Assembly (NCBI RefSeq): GCF_000961885.1
Contig: NZ_JZKH01000006.1
Coordinates: forward strand, 1 to 64,000
DNA length: 64,000 bases
Direction of reading: 5' to 3'
From: Streptomyces rubellomurinus
Lineage (GTDB): Bacteria > Actinomycetota > Actinomycetes > Streptomycetales > Streptomycetaceae
In this document: positions 10,727 to 19,256 of the stretch, one piece after another
How the letters are laid out: each line of letters begins with the position of its first letter
Numbering within the stretch: the first letter of the stretch is position 1
The notes under the pieces: model-generated
The model's database searches: none
Told to the model about the DNA's origin: nothing
Seen by the model: the letters and a program-made list of their open reading frames with translations, nothing else
Translations under genes and position numbers: made by a program

Positions 10727-11368
10727 TCAGGCGGCGGTGACGTCGGCGAGGGCGCGGAAGAGGAGGGCGGTGGAGGTGGCGCCCGGGTCCTGGTGGCCGA
10801 TGCTGCGTTCGCCGAGGTAGGAGGCGCGGCCCTTCCGGGCCTGGAGGGGGACGGTGTCGCGGGCGCCCCGGTCGGCGGCGTCGGCCGCGGCCGCGGCGGC
10901 TTCGGGGAGGGTGGCGCCGGCGGCGGCCGCGTCGCGCAGGGCGGCAACGGCCGGGGTCCAGGCGTCGACGATGGTCTTGTCCCCGGGTTCGGCCTTGCCG
11001 AGGGCGCGGACGGCGTCCAGGCCGGCGGCCAGGGCGTCGGCGAGGGCGGCCGGGCCGGCGGGCCCGGGGAGGGCGGCGCCGATGGCGCGGAAGGCCTTGC
11101 CGTAGAGCGGGCCGGAGGCGCCGCCGACCTTGGAGACGAGGGTGGTGCCGGCCTTGGTGAGGACGGCGCCGGGGTCGGTCGGTCGGAGGCCCTCCAGGGC
11201 GGTGAGGACGGCGGCGAAGCCGCGCTGGAGGTTGCTGCCGTGGTCGCCGTCGCCGATCGCGGAGTCGAGCTCGGTGAGCCGGGCCCGTTCCTTCTCGACG
11301 GCGGCGGCGATCGCGCGGATCCAGGCTTCGGCGAGCGAGGAGTCGAACAGCTGCGGGTCGAAGTCCAT
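10727..11368 (-). CDS. dhaL: Dihydroxyacetone kinase, ADP-binding subunit DhaL
   Basis: 213-aa alpha-helical subunit that holds ADP/Mg and is rephosphorylated by DhaM. The Mg-binding aspartates lie in the DSAIGDGDHGSN motif (about residues 37-48), followed by SKVGGASGPLYG and, further on, GDKTIVDAWTPA, all DhaL signatures. Translated from an ATG 12 bp after the dhaK stop, so the two form one operon. Together DhaK, DhaL and DhaM phosphorylate dihydroxyacetone to DHAP at the expense of PEP. Confidence 0.95.
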   Translation of the reverse strand: MDFDPQLFDSSLAEAWIRAIAAAVEKERARLTELDSAIGDGDHGSNLQRGFAAVLTALEGLRPTDPGAVLTKAGTTLVSKVGGASGPLYGKAFRAIGAALPGPAGPAALADALAAGLDAVRALGKAEPGDKTIVDAWTPAVAALRDAAAAGATLPEAAAAAADAADRGARDTVPLQARKGRASYLGERSIGHQDPGATSTALLFRALADVTAA

Positions 11369-11380
11369 GCCGGGTCCTCC

Positions 11381-12376
11381 TCAGGCCCGCTTGAGGGCGG
11401 GGGTGTCGGCCGGGGCGTCCCAGAGTTCGAGCAGTTGGGTGTCGGCCTTGGTGAGCGTGAGGGAGAAGCCGGCCATGTCGAGGCTGGTCACGTAGTTGCC
11501 GACCAGGCTGCGGGCGACGGTGATGCCGTGGGCGGCGAGCCGGGCGGCGACCTCGCCGTAGACCACGTACAGCTCCAGCAGCGGCGTCGCGCCGAGGCCG
11601 TTGAGCAGGGCGATCACCTCGTCGCCCGGGGTGAGGTGGTGATCGGCGAGGACGGTCTCGACGACCTCGGCGGCGAGGTCGCGGGCCGGGCGCAGCTTCT
11701 CGCGGCGGCGGCCGGGCTCGCCGTGGATGCCGACGCCGACCTCGATCTCGTCCTCGGGCAGGTCGAAGCCGGGTTTGCCGGCGGCCGGGACGGTGGCCGC
11801 GCCGAGGGCGATCGCGAAGGAGCGGGAGGCGGCGTTGACCCGTTCGCCCAGGGCGGCCACCTCGTCCAGGCCGGCGCCGCGTTCGGCCAGCGCGCCGGCC
11901 GTCTTCTCGACCAGGACGGTGGCGCCGGTGCCGCGGCGGCCGGCCGTCCAGGTGGAGTCCTCGACCGCGACGTCGTCGTTGACCAGGACGGTGCGGACCT
12001 CCAGGCCCTCCTCGGCGGCGAGTTCGGCGGCCAGCTCGAAGTTCATCACGTCGCCGGTGTAGTTCTTCACGATGAAGACGACCCCGGCGCCGTTCTCGAC
12101 GGCCTTGGCGGCGGCCAGCATCTGGTCCGGGACGGGTGAGGTGAACACCTCGCCGGGGCAGGCGGCGTCGAGCATGCCGGTGCCGACGAAGCCGCCGTGC
12201 AGCGGCTCGTGGCCGGAGCCGCCGCCGGAGATCAGCGCGACCTTGGGACCGGCCGGGCGGGCGGCGCGGGTGATCACCCGGTTGGGGATGTCCACCGTCA
12301 ACTCGGGGTGGGCGGCGGCCACTCCGGCCAGCGCGTCCTCCAGGACGCTCTCCGGGGTGTTGATCAGCTTCTTCAC
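11381..12376 (-). CDS. dhaK: Dihydroxyacetone kinase, DHA-binding subunit DhaK
   Basis: 331-aa subunit that binds dihydroxyacetone covalently. Visible motifs: KKLIN at the start, GGGSGHEPLHGGFVG, KNYTGDVMNF and GVGIHGEPG, the last with the histidine that forms the hemiaminal with substrate. The frame extends upstream to 12454, but GTG 12376 with GGGAG about 9 nt before it gives the conserved N-terminus. First gene of the dhaKL operon; dhaM is divergent, 132 bp away. Confidence 0.95.
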   Translation of the reverse strand: MKKLINTPESVLEDALAGVAAAHPELTVDIPNRVITRAARPAGPKVALISGGGSGHEPLHGGFVGTGMLDAACPGEVFTSPVPDQMLAAAKAVENGAGVVFIVKNYTGDVMNFELAAELAAEEGLEVRTVLVNDDVAVEDSTWTAGRRGTGATVLVEKTAGALAERGAGLDEVAALGERVNAASRSFAIALGAATVPAAGKPGFDLPEDEIEVGVGIHGEPGRRREKLRPARDLAAEVVETVLADHHLTPGDEVIALLNGLGATPLLELYVVYGEVAARLAAHGITVARSLVGNYVTSLDMAGFSLTLTKADTQLLELWDAPADTPALKRA

Positions 12377-12495
12377 GACGCTTCGCTCCCTCGGCAGACG
12401 GCTGCTGGACCCGACGCTACGCCAGACGGGGGTGCTGGGCACGGGGTGCGACACGCGGGTTTCCGGTCACTCTCCCGGAGCAGCGCGTTCGGCCG

Positions 12496-12501
12496 TAGGG
12501 T
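12496..12501 (+). promoter_or_regulatory. -10 box of leaderless dhaM
   Basis: TAGGGT exactly 7 nt before the dhaM ATG, with no Shine-Dalgarno between. This is the usual geometry of leaderless actinobacterial transcripts. No good -35 element is visible 17-18 bp upstream. Confidence 0.55.
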
Positions 12502-12508
12502 CGCCGGC

Positions 12509-12904
12509 ATGAGCGAACACGTGGGGATTGTTCTGGTGTCGCACAGTGCCGCGCTGGCGGCCGGGCTGCGCGAGCTGCTCGGCGAACTCGCCTCGGACGG
12601 CGTGCGGGTGGTGGTCGCGGCGGGGACGGAGGACGGCGGGCTCGGCACCAGCTACGAGCTGATCGCCGGTGCGATCGCGGAGGCGGACGGCGGGGCGGGC
12701 GTGGTCGTGCTGCCGGACCTGGGCAGCTCGGTGCTGACCGCCGTGACGGTGCTGGAGGACGAGCCGCGGCCGGGCGTGCGGCTGGTGGACGCGCCGTTCG
12801 TGGAGGGCGCGGTGGCGGCCGCCGTCACCGCCTCGACCGGGGCGGGCCTGGCCGAGGTGGTCGCGGCGGCCGAGGACGCGCGGACCTTCCGCAAGCTGCC
12901 GTAG
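12509..12904 (+). CDS. dhaM: Dihydroxyacetone kinase phosphoryl donor subunit DhaM (EIIA-like domain only)
   Basis: 131-aa PTS EIIA-mannose-like protein that passes phosphate from HPr to DhaL. The phosphorylated His is H12 in GIVLVSHSAALA; GLGTSYELI and VVLPDLGSSV are also typical. It has only the EIIA domain, without the HPr and EI-like domains of E. coli DhaM. TAGGGT (12496-12501) lies 7 nt before the ATG with no ribosome site, so the mRNA is probably leaderless. Unusually it is divergent from dhaKL. Its stop codon abuts the stop of the convergent polymerase gene with no gap. Confidence 0.93.
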   Translation: MSEHVGIVLVSHSAALAAGLRELLGELASDGVRVVVAAGTEDGGLGTSYELIAGAIAEADGGAGVVVLPDLGSSVLTAVTVLEDEPRPGVRLVDAPFVEGAVAAAVTASTGAGLAEVVAAAEDARTFRKLP

Positions 12905-14617
12905 CTACTTCGCGTCCGCGTAGCAATCCACCACCGCCGTGCTGAGCGGGAACCGCACCGGGGTGTCGCCGAAGACCAGCCGCCGGGCCTCCTCGGCGGC
13001 CTCGGCGACGGCGGCGGCGACCTCGTCGGCGAGGTTGGCCGGGGTGTGCACCATCACCTCGTCGTGCTGGAAGAACACCAGGTGCGGGCGGTCCGCCGGG
13101 CCGGCCGCGGGCAGGTCGTGGAGGCGGCGGCGCAGCGCGGCGAGCAGGGCGAGCGCCCAGTCGGCGGCGCTGGCCTGGATGACGTAGTTGCGGGTGAAGC
13201 GCCCCCGGGCGCGGGCGGTGCGGCCGCCGGCCTCGCCCGACGTGTCGGCCTCGGTGAGGTCGAGGAAGGCGGCGGTGGCGGGCGGGCAGACCCGGCCGAG
13301 CCGGGAGGCGACCGTGCCGCCGTCCTCGCCGGTGCGGGCGGCGGCCTCGACGTAGCCCATCGCGGCCGGGTAGCGGCGGCGCAGGGTGTTCAGCAGCGGG
13401 CCGATGTCGCCGCTGGTCTGCCCGTACATGGCGCCGAGCAGGCCGAGCTTGGCCTTGTCGCGGTCGCCCTGGAAGGCGGTGACGGCCAGCGCCTCGTACA
13501 GGTCGCCGCCGGCGGCGGTGCGGGCCAGCCCGGCGTCCTGGGAGAGCGCGGCGAGGACGCGCGGCTCCAGTTGGGCGGCGTCGGCGACGACCAGCAGCCA
13601 GCCCGGGTCGGCGACGACGGCGCGGCGCAGGATGCGCGGGATCTGCAGGGCGCCGCCGCCGCGGCTGGCCCAGCGGCCTGAGACCACGCCGCCGACCACG
13701 TACTCGGGCCGGAAGCGGCCGCCGCGGGCCCAGGCGTCCTGCCAGGCCCAGCCGTGCGCGACGTGGATCCGGGCGAGCTCCTTGTAGCGGATCAGCAGCG
13801 CGGCGGCCGGGTGGTCGATGCCCTTGAGCTCCCAGGAGCGGGTGGAGCCGAGCTGGATGCCGGCCTCGGCGAAGGCGCGCAGCACCTGGGTGTGCGAGTC
13901 GGGGTTGAACGGCTTGGCGCCGAGGGCGTGCTGGAGCTCGACGGCGAGCTCGGCGAGCCGCCTCGGCTGGGCGCCGGGGACGGTCGGGCGCGGGCCGAGC
14001 AGCTCGGTGAGCAGCCGGTCGTGGACGTCGGTGCGCCAGGGCAGGCCGTCGTGCGCGATCTCGGCGGCGACCAGCGCGCCGGCCGACTCGGCGGCCGCGA
14101 GCAGCCGGAACCGCTGCCGGGCGGCCGGGTCGGCGATCGCGGCGATCCGGCGCTGCTGCTCGGCGTGCACGGCGACCACGGCCGTCAGCGGGTCGGCGCC
14201 GGGCGGCAGTTGCAGCCGGTCGGGGGCGAACAGGGTGTCCTGCCCGTCGTCGGCGTCGGCCAGGCCGGGCTCGGGCAGGTCGTCCGGCACGGGCAGGCCG
14301 CGCAGCCGGGACCACGCGGCGCCGAGCGAGCGGGGCGCGCCGAAGCGGCCCTCGTGCGCCAGCAGCAGGGGCTCGACCAGCCGCAGGTCGTGGCAGCGGG
14401 CGAGCCGGTCGGGCAGCCGGGGCAGCAGCGGGGCGTACGCGCTGTCGGCGGCGGCCCAGACCCAGCGCGGGCGGTCGGCGGCCTCCCGGGCGGCGACGGC
14501 GGCGGCGAGGTCGGGGACGGCCTCGGGCGGGCCGAGCGGCGTGCCGGCGTCGTCCAGCGGCTGGAGGCGGCCGCCGGGGCCGTGCGGGTCGGGCGCGAGG
14601 GCGGTTCTGGGGGCCAC
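12905..14617 (-). CDS. PolA-like DNA polymerase ('bifunctional 3'-5' exonuclease/DNA polymerase' family)
   Basis: 570-aa family A polymerase lacking the 5' nuclease domain. Polymerase motif A is VVADAAQLEPRVLA (D346), motif B RDKAKLGLLGAMYGQ and motif C QHDEVMVH (D519), so the two metal-binding Asp are kept. The N-terminal ~190 residues are where a proofreading domain would be, but I see no DxE exonuclease motif, so that activity is doubtful. Motif B has LLG where Pol I has FG. The family is an actinobacterial paralogue beside true PolA; role unclear, perhaps repair. GTG start with GGAGG about 10 nt upstream. Confidence 0.88.
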   Translation of the reverse strand: MAPRTALAPDPHGPGGRLQPLDDAGTPLGPPEAVPDLAAAVAAREAADRPRWVWAAADSAYAPLLPRLPDRLARCHDLRLVEPLLLAHEGRFGAPRSLGAAWSRLRGLPVPDDLPEPGLADADDGQDTLFAPDRLQLPPGADPLTAVVAVHAEQQRRIAAIADPAARQRFRLLAAAESAGALVAAEIAHDGLPWRTDVHDRLLTELLGPRPTVPGAQPRRLAELAVELQHALGAKPFNPDSHTQVLRAFAEAGIQLGSTRSWELKGIDHPAAALLIRYKELARIHVAHGWAWQDAWARGGRFRPEYVVGGVVSGRWASRGGGALQIPRILRRAVVADPGWLLVVADAAQLEPRVLAALSQDAGLARTAAGGDLYEALAVTAFQGDRDKAKLGLLGAMYGQTSGDIGPLLNTLRRRYPAAMGYVEAAARTGEDGGTVASRLGRVCPPATAAFLDLTEADTSGEAGGRTARARGRFTRNYVIQASAADWALALLAALRRRLHDLPAAGPADRPHLVFFQHDEVMVHTPANLADEVAAAVAEAAEEARRLVFGDTPVRFPLSTAVVDCYADAK

Positions 14618-14644
14618 GGGCGGGCGCCTCCTCTCCGGTGGGCG

Positions 14645-14721
14645 GGGTGCGGTGCTGCGGGTGTGCGGTGCTGCGGGGGTGCGGCGGGGTGTGCTGCGGG
14701 TGTGCGGTGCGGGTGCGCGGG
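14645..14721. repeat. Degenerate GTGCTGCGGGTGTGCGG repeats
   Basis: A stretch between the divergent polymerase and M3 peptidase genes built from irregular copies of GGTGCTGCGG and GTGTGCGGTGC units. No protein is supported across it. It looks like slippage-prone GC-rich simple sequence. Confidence 0.5.
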
Positions 14722-14854
14722 GTCGTGCCGGCGCGCGGCGTCGACGTTAGCGGGTGGGTACGACAATCCCGGCAAGCCCCGGCCCCGGGCGTCCGCGGCG
14801 CCGCGCGTCCAAAACGTATGGGCAGGGTGGGTGACGGCGCGTATGGTCGGCGAA

Positions 14855-16879
14855 ATGACCGAGAACCCGTTCTTCGAGGCCAGCCGGCTGGCCTACGAAC
14901 TGCCGCCCTTCGCCGAGATCCGCGAGGAGCACTACCTGCCCGCCTTCGAGCGCGGGATGGCCGAGCAGTTGGCCGAGATCGAGGCGATCACCGACACCCG
15001 GAGCGTGCCGACCTTCGACAACACCCTGCTGGCGCTGGAGCGTTCCGGCGAACTGCTGCGGCGGGTGCGCGTGGTGTTCGACAACCAGGCGTGCTCCGAC
15101 ACCACCGACCTGCTGGACGAGGTGGACGCGAAGGTCAGCCCGCTGCTGGCCGCCCACCACGACGCGATCCACCTCGACCGCCGGCTGTTCGAGCGGATCG
15201 AGGCGCTGTACGAGGCCCGCGCCGACCTCGGCCTGGACGCGGAGTCGCAGCGGCTGCTGCAGCGCCGCTACGACGACTTCGTCCGCTCCGGCGCCCGGCT
15301 GGGCGAGGCCGAGCAGGCCCGGCTGCGCGAGCTGAACGCCGAACTCGCCGTGCTCGGCACGACCTTCCAGCAGAACGTGAACGCCGCCACCCGCGCCGCC
15401 GCCCTCGTGCTCGACTCCGCCGAGGAGCTGGCCGGGCTGTCCGAGGGCGCGATCGCCGGCGCCGCCGAGAACGCCCGGGTGCTCGGGCACGACGGCAAGT
15501 ACGTGCTGAGCCTGAAGAACACCTCCACCCAGCCCGAACTCGCCCAGCTGACCGACCGGTCGGTGCGCGAGCGGCTGCTCGCCGCCTCGCTCGGCCGGGC
15601 CGGCGACACCAACGGCCCGCTGGCGATCCGGATGGCCGCGCTGCGCGCCGAGCGGGCCGCGCTGCTGGGCCACCCGAGCCACGCCGCGTACGTGGTGGCG
15701 GACGAGACGGCCGGCACCGTCGAGGCCGTGGACGGGCTGCTGCGCCGCCTGGTGGAGCCGGCCGTGGCGAACGCCCGCCGGGAGGCCGAGGAGCTGGCCG
15801 GCGTGGCGGCCGCGGACGGGGTCGAGGAGATCGCCGCGCACGACTGGGCGTACTACTCGGAGAAGGTCCGGCAGGCCTCCTACCAGGTGGACGCGGCGGT
15901 GCTGCGCCCGTACTTCGAGCTGGAGCGGGTGCTGCGCGACGGCGTGTTCTTCGCCGCGAAGCTCGCGTACGGCCTGGAGTTCACCGAGCGGCCGGACCTC
16001 ACCGCGCACCACCCGGACGCCCGGGTCTTCGAGGTGTTCGAGGAGGACGGCACCGCGCTGGGCCTGTTCATCGGCGACTTCCACGCCCGGGCGTCCAAGC
16101 GCGGCGGGGCGTGGATGGACTCGCTGGTCACCCAGTCCCGGATGACCGGGCGGCGGCCGGTGGTGCTGAACAACCTCAACATCCCGCGCCCGGCGCCCGG
16201 CGAGCCGGTGCTGCTGACCTGGGACGAGGTGCGCACGCTGTTCCACGAGTTCGGGCACGCGCTGCACGGGCTGTTCTCGGACGTCGAGTACCCGCTGTTC
16301 GCGGGCACCTCGGTGCCCCGGGACTTCGTCGAGTTCCCGTCGCAGGTCAACGAGATGTGGATGGTCCGGCCCGAGGTGCTGGCCAACTACGCGCGCCACC
16401 ACGAGACCGGGGAGCCGCTGCCGGCCGAGCTGGTCGAGCGGATGGCGGCGGCCGAGGGCTTCGGGCAGGGCTTCCGGACGGTGGAGTACCTGGCGGCCAC
16501 GCTGCTGGACTGGGCCTGGCACACCGTGTCGCAGGGCCAGGAGGTCGCGGACGCCGAGGAGTTCGAGGCGCGGGCGCTCGCCGACGTCGGGCTGGCGGTG
16601 CCGGCGATCCCGCCGCGCTACCGGACGGCGTACTTCCAGCACGTCTTCTCCAGCGGCTACAGCGCGGCGTACTACGCGTACATCTGGTCCGAGGTGCTGG
16701 ACGCCGACACCGTGCGGTGGTTCGAGACCAACGGCCGGTCGGTGCGGGAGAGCGGCGAGCTGTTCCGGCGCGAGCTGCTGGCGCGCGGGTTCAGCCGGGA
16801 CCCGCTGGAGTCCTTCCGCGCGATGGTCGGCCGGGCGCCGGACACCGCGCCGCTGCTGGCCAGGCGGGGGCTCGCATGA
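14855..16879 (+). CDS. dcp: M3 family zinc metallopeptidase (peptidyl-dipeptidase Dcp-like)
   Basis: 674-aa oligopeptidase of the thimet/Dcp family with the zinc motif HEFGH (H464, E465, H468) in the segment TLFHEFGHALHGLF. The third ligand is probably the Glu in FVEFPSQVNEMW. No signal peptide, so cytoplasmic degradation of short peptides is likely. A much longer frame is open upstream, but TATGGT (14842-14847) sits 7 nt before the ATG at 14855, giving a leaderless mRNA and the family's normal N-terminus (TENPFF..). Stops 3 bp before the convergent GH5 gene. Confidence 0.93.
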   Translation: MTENPFFEASRLAYELPPFAEIREEHYLPAFERGMAEQLAEIEAITDTRSVPTFDNTLLALERSGELLRRVRVVFDNQACSDTTDLLDEVDAKVSPLLAAHHDAIHLDRRLFERIEALYEARADLGLDAESQRLLQRRYDDFVRSGARLGEAEQARLRELNAELAVLGTTFQQNVNAATRAAALVLDSAEELAGLSEGAIAGAAENARVLGHDGKYVLSLKNTSTQPELAQLTDRSVRERLLAASLGRAGDTNGPLAIRMAALRAERAALLGHPSHAAYVVADETAGTVEAVDGLLRRLVEPAVANARREAEELAGVAAADGVEEIAAHDWAYYSEKVRQASYQVDAAVLRPYFELERVLRDGVFFAAKLAYGLEFTERPDLTAHHPDARVFEVFEEDGTALGLFIGDFHARASKRGGAWMDSLVTQSRMTGRRPVVLNNLNIPRPAPGEPVLLTWDEVRTLFHEFGHALHGLFSDVEYPLFAGTSVPRDFVEFPSQVNEMWMVRPEVLANYARHHETGEPLPAELVERMAAAEGFGQGFRTVEYLAATLLDWAWHTVSQGQEVADAEEFEARALADVGLAVPAIPPRYRTAYFQHVFSSGYSAAYYAYIWSEVLDADTVRWFETNGRSVRESGELFRRELLARGFSRDPLESFRAMVGRAPDTAPLLARRGLA

Positions 16880-16882
16880 TCC

Positions 16883-18334
16883 TCATCCGGGGGTGAGCGT
16901 CACCGTGACCGGGGTGCCCGGGCGGGCGTGCGGGAGCCGGATCAGCACCGTTCCCGCCCGCCCGGGCGCGGGCTGGTCGACCTCGACCCGGGCGTCGGCC
17001 GGGGTGACGGCGGCCCGGGCGCCGCGTGGGAACGCGGAAGGCGGCAGGACGAGTTCGCTGTCGCGCCCGGTGCCGTCGGCGCTCCAGCGGACGGTGGAGC
17101 CGTCCGTGCGCACGCCGGTGCCGGCGACGGCCGCCGGGTACGGGCCGAAGGCGGGCTCGTCGCCGGGGGCGGGGTTCCCGGCCCGGTCCAGCGCGCAGTA
17201 GCCGCCGTCGCCCCGGCACCAGTACCACATCGTCCAGCCCTCGGCGAAGCCGTCCATCGCGGCGACCTGGCGGCGGACCAGCTCCCGGTTGCCGGGTGTG
17301 CGGGAGTTCGGCGGGCCCCACTCGCCGACCAGGACGGGCAGCCGGTGGGCGGCCGGGTAGGCGGTGATCGCGGCCGTGTACTGCTCGACGAAGCCGTCCG
17401 CCCCGTCCCAGTCGGCGCCGTTCTCCACGGCGGTGTCGTAGAAGTGCGGGGCGTAGCCGAGCCGGGGCGCGCCGGGGCGCGGGTCGGTGAAGCCGGGCAG
17501 CCGCGTCGGTACGCCCTGGCCGACCAGGACGGTCGGTTCGACGAACAGCCAGGCGCGGGTGTCGGCCCGGCGGACGGCGGCGATCAGCCGGCGGTACATG
17601 TCGGCGAGCCGGCCGCTCTCCAGGGCGGCGGAGGCGGCGGCGAGCACGGCCGGGTCGGTCGGGTCGCCGTCCACCGGGCCGAACGGCTCGTTGAACAGGT
17701 CGTAGCCCAGCAGCGAGCGGTGGCCGCGCAGTTCGCGGGCGAGCCGGGTGTAGAAGTCGGCCTGCCAGGCGCGCAGGTCGGTGTCGTCGTAGAGGTGGCG
17801 GAAGGCGGCCTGGACGGCGGGCTGGAAGTAGCCCGCGAACCAGTCGTCCGGGTCGGGGGTGAAGGGCAGTCCGTCGTCGCGGGTGGCCCAGACCGGGATG
17901 CCGTTCGTGCCGCCGCCGAACTTCGGCCCGTAGACGTCCTGGTGGAGGTCGACCAGGACGAGCAGGCCCGCGCGGTCGGCCCGGTCGAGGAGGCCTTGCA
18001 GCCGGTGCAGTTCGGCGGGGTCGAGGCGGCCGCGCTCGGGCTCCAGCCTGGTCCAGGAGACGGGCAGCCGGACGAGGGTGAAGCCCTGTGCGGCGATGGA
18101 GGCGAGGTCGGCCTCGGTGGCCTCGGCGTACTTGTCGAGGTTGAAGCCGCGCAACCGGAGGTGCCGGCCCCGGGCGTCGGTGAGGGCGGTGCGGCCGTCC
18201 GGGGCGGTGGCCGTCCCGGTGGGGAAGCGGTCGGGGGCGCCGCCGTGGGCCTCGCCGTGGGCGGAGGCCGGGGTGGCGGTCAGCGTAGCGGTGGCGGCGA
18301 GCAGCAGGGCGACGGCGGTGCGGCGCAGGCGCAT
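16883..18334 (-). CDS. Secreted glycoside hydrolase family 5 (endoglycoceramidase/cellulase-like)
   Basis: 483-aa exported (beta/alpha)8-barrel glycosidase. Signal peptide: RLRR, a hydrophobic core, and cleavage after ATPASA. Catalytic acid/base E216 is in DLFNEPFG and the nucleophile E338 in LVGEWGPP; HQDVYG and NLDKYA also match the endoglycoceramidase-like branch. About 90 residues after the barrel form a beta-rich tail. Start at 18334 rather than 18349 because GAGG lies 9 nt before it. Substrate (glycolipid or beta-glucan) not decidable. Confidence 0.88.
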   Translation of the reverse strand: MRLRRTAVALLLAATATLTATPASAHGEAHGGAPDRFPTGTATAPDGRTALTDARGRHLRLRGFNLDKYAEATEADLASIAAQGFTLVRLPVSWTRLEPERGRLDPAELHRLQGLLDRADRAGLLVLVDLHQDVYGPKFGGGTNGIPVWATRDDGLPFTPDPDDWFAGYFQPAVQAAFRHLYDDTDLRAWQADFYTRLARELRGHRSLLGYDLFNEPFGPVDGDPTDPAVLAAASAALESGRLADMYRRLIAAVRRADTRAWLFVEPTVLVGQGVPTRLPGFTDPRPGAPRLGYAPHFYDTAVENGADWDGADGFVEQYTAAITAYPAAHRLPVLVGEWGPPNSRTPGNRELVRRQVAAMDGFAEGWTMWYWCRGDGGYCALDRAGNPAPGDEPAFGPYPAAVAGTGVRTDGSTVRWSADGTGRDSELVLPPSAFPRGARAAVTPADARVEVDQPAPGRAGTVLIRLPHARPGTPVTVTLTPG

Positions 18335-18473
18335 CGGGGGACCTCGCACGGCGGGGGACGGGGGCCCGATGATGCCCCCGGCGCCGGTCGCGGCACAAGG
18401 GGCGTGCGCCTACGGGGAGTTGGGCAGCGGAAGTTCGGTAGGGGAGTTCGGCAGGGGAGTCCGGCAGCGGGGT

Positions 18474-19112
18474 TCAGCCGGCGTCCGGCTCGGCCTCGGG
18501 CTCGACCGGGATGGTGGGCAGGACGGCGGTGGGCAGGTCGGCGGCGGCGGCCAGGCGCCCCCAGAGCAGGTCGGCCAGCGCCTGCACCATGCGGGTGCGC
18601 GAGCAGGGCCGGCTCTCCAGCCACCAGTCCCCGGCGGCCAGCACCATGCCGGTGATGCCCCGGCCCCAGGCCTCGGCGAGCAGGTCGCGGTCGGCGCCGA
18701 GGTCGATCTGGCCCTGGACGGCCCGGGTGATCTCCTCGGCGATCTGCTTGAGCGCGGGGGCGAGCGCGTTGCCCGCGCCGGTGGGGTCGCCCGGTTCGGG
18801 GTGGGTGAGCAGCCGGTAGACCTGGGGGCGGGCCTCGATGCCGGCCAGGTAGGTGTCCAGGACGTGCTCGACCCGGTCGCGGCGCTCCAGCGGTTCGGCG
18901 AGGGCGGCCCGGACGGCGGCGAGCAGGCCGCCGGTGTGGCGCTCGGTGAGCGCGCTGATCAGGCCGTTCCGGTCGCCGAAGTGCCGGTAGAGGATCGGCT
19001 TGGTGATGCCGGCCTCGGCGGCGATGGCGTTCATGCTGGCGCCCGGCCCGTCGCGCTGGATGACCCGGTCGGCGGCGTTGAGCAGTTGCTCGCGTCTGGG
19101 CTCTCGGGACAT
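18474..19112 (-). CDS. TetR family transcriptional regulator, fatty-acid/acyl-CoA type
   Basis: 212-aa repressor. N-terminal HTH: REQLLNAADRVIQRDG then EAGITKPILYRHFGDRNGL. The C-terminal domain has WGRGITGMVLAAGDWWLE, a feature of TetR proteins near acyl-CoA dehydrogenase genes. ATG 19112 has AGGAG at good distance; the longer upstream frame is an artefact of the opposite gene. Divergent from the acyl-CoA dehydrogenase with a palindrome between, so it probably represses itself and that gene until an acyl-CoA ligand binds. Confidence 0.9.
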   Translation of the reverse strand: MSREPRREQLLNAADRVIQRDGPGASMNAIAAEAGITKPILYRHFGDRNGLISALTERHTGGLLAAVRAALAEPLERRDRVEHVLDTYLAGIEARPQVYRLLTHPEPGDPTGAGNALAPALKQIAEEITRAVQGQIDLGADRDLLAEAWGRGITGMVLAAGDWWLESRPCSRTRMVQALADLLWGRLAAAADLPTAVLPTIPVEPEAEPDAG

Positions 19113-19145
19113 GCGCTTCTCCTGGGAGTCGGGGTCGGTCCGGGG

Positions 19146-19174
19146 GTTGACACCGGCCTGGGCGTTGACACCGG
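19146..19174 (+). promoter_or_regulatory. Duplicated TTGACA block, promoter region of acyl-CoA dehydrogenase gene
   Basis: GTTGACACCGG occurs twice (19146-19156 and 19164-19174), 18 bp apart. Each copy holds a perfect -35 hexamer TTGACA (19147-19152, 19165-19170). CAGACT at 19189-19194 is 18 bp from the second and can serve as -10. Confidence 0.5.
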
Positions 19175-19201
19175 TTACCAACAAGTAGCAGACTCCGACG
19201 A

Positions 19202-19218
19202 TGTTACCGGAGGTAACA
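19202..19218. promoter_or_regulatory. TetR-type operator palindrome
   Basis: TGTTACC-GGA-GGTAACA, a perfect 7+3+7 inverted repeat between the divergent TetR and acyl-CoA dehydrogenase genes. A related half site GGTTACC lies at 19173-19179. It is downstream of the inferred -10, fitting a repressor roadblock for the dehydrogenase gene. Confidence 0.7.
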
Positions 19219-19256
19219 CCCTGGTCGGCCGTACCCCTTCCTCGGAGGCAAGCACC

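Noticed and set aside
13754..14854. 367-residue N-terminal extension of the M3 peptidase
   Set aside because: Antisense to the polymerase gene and without motifs; the leaderless start at 14855 explains the gene.
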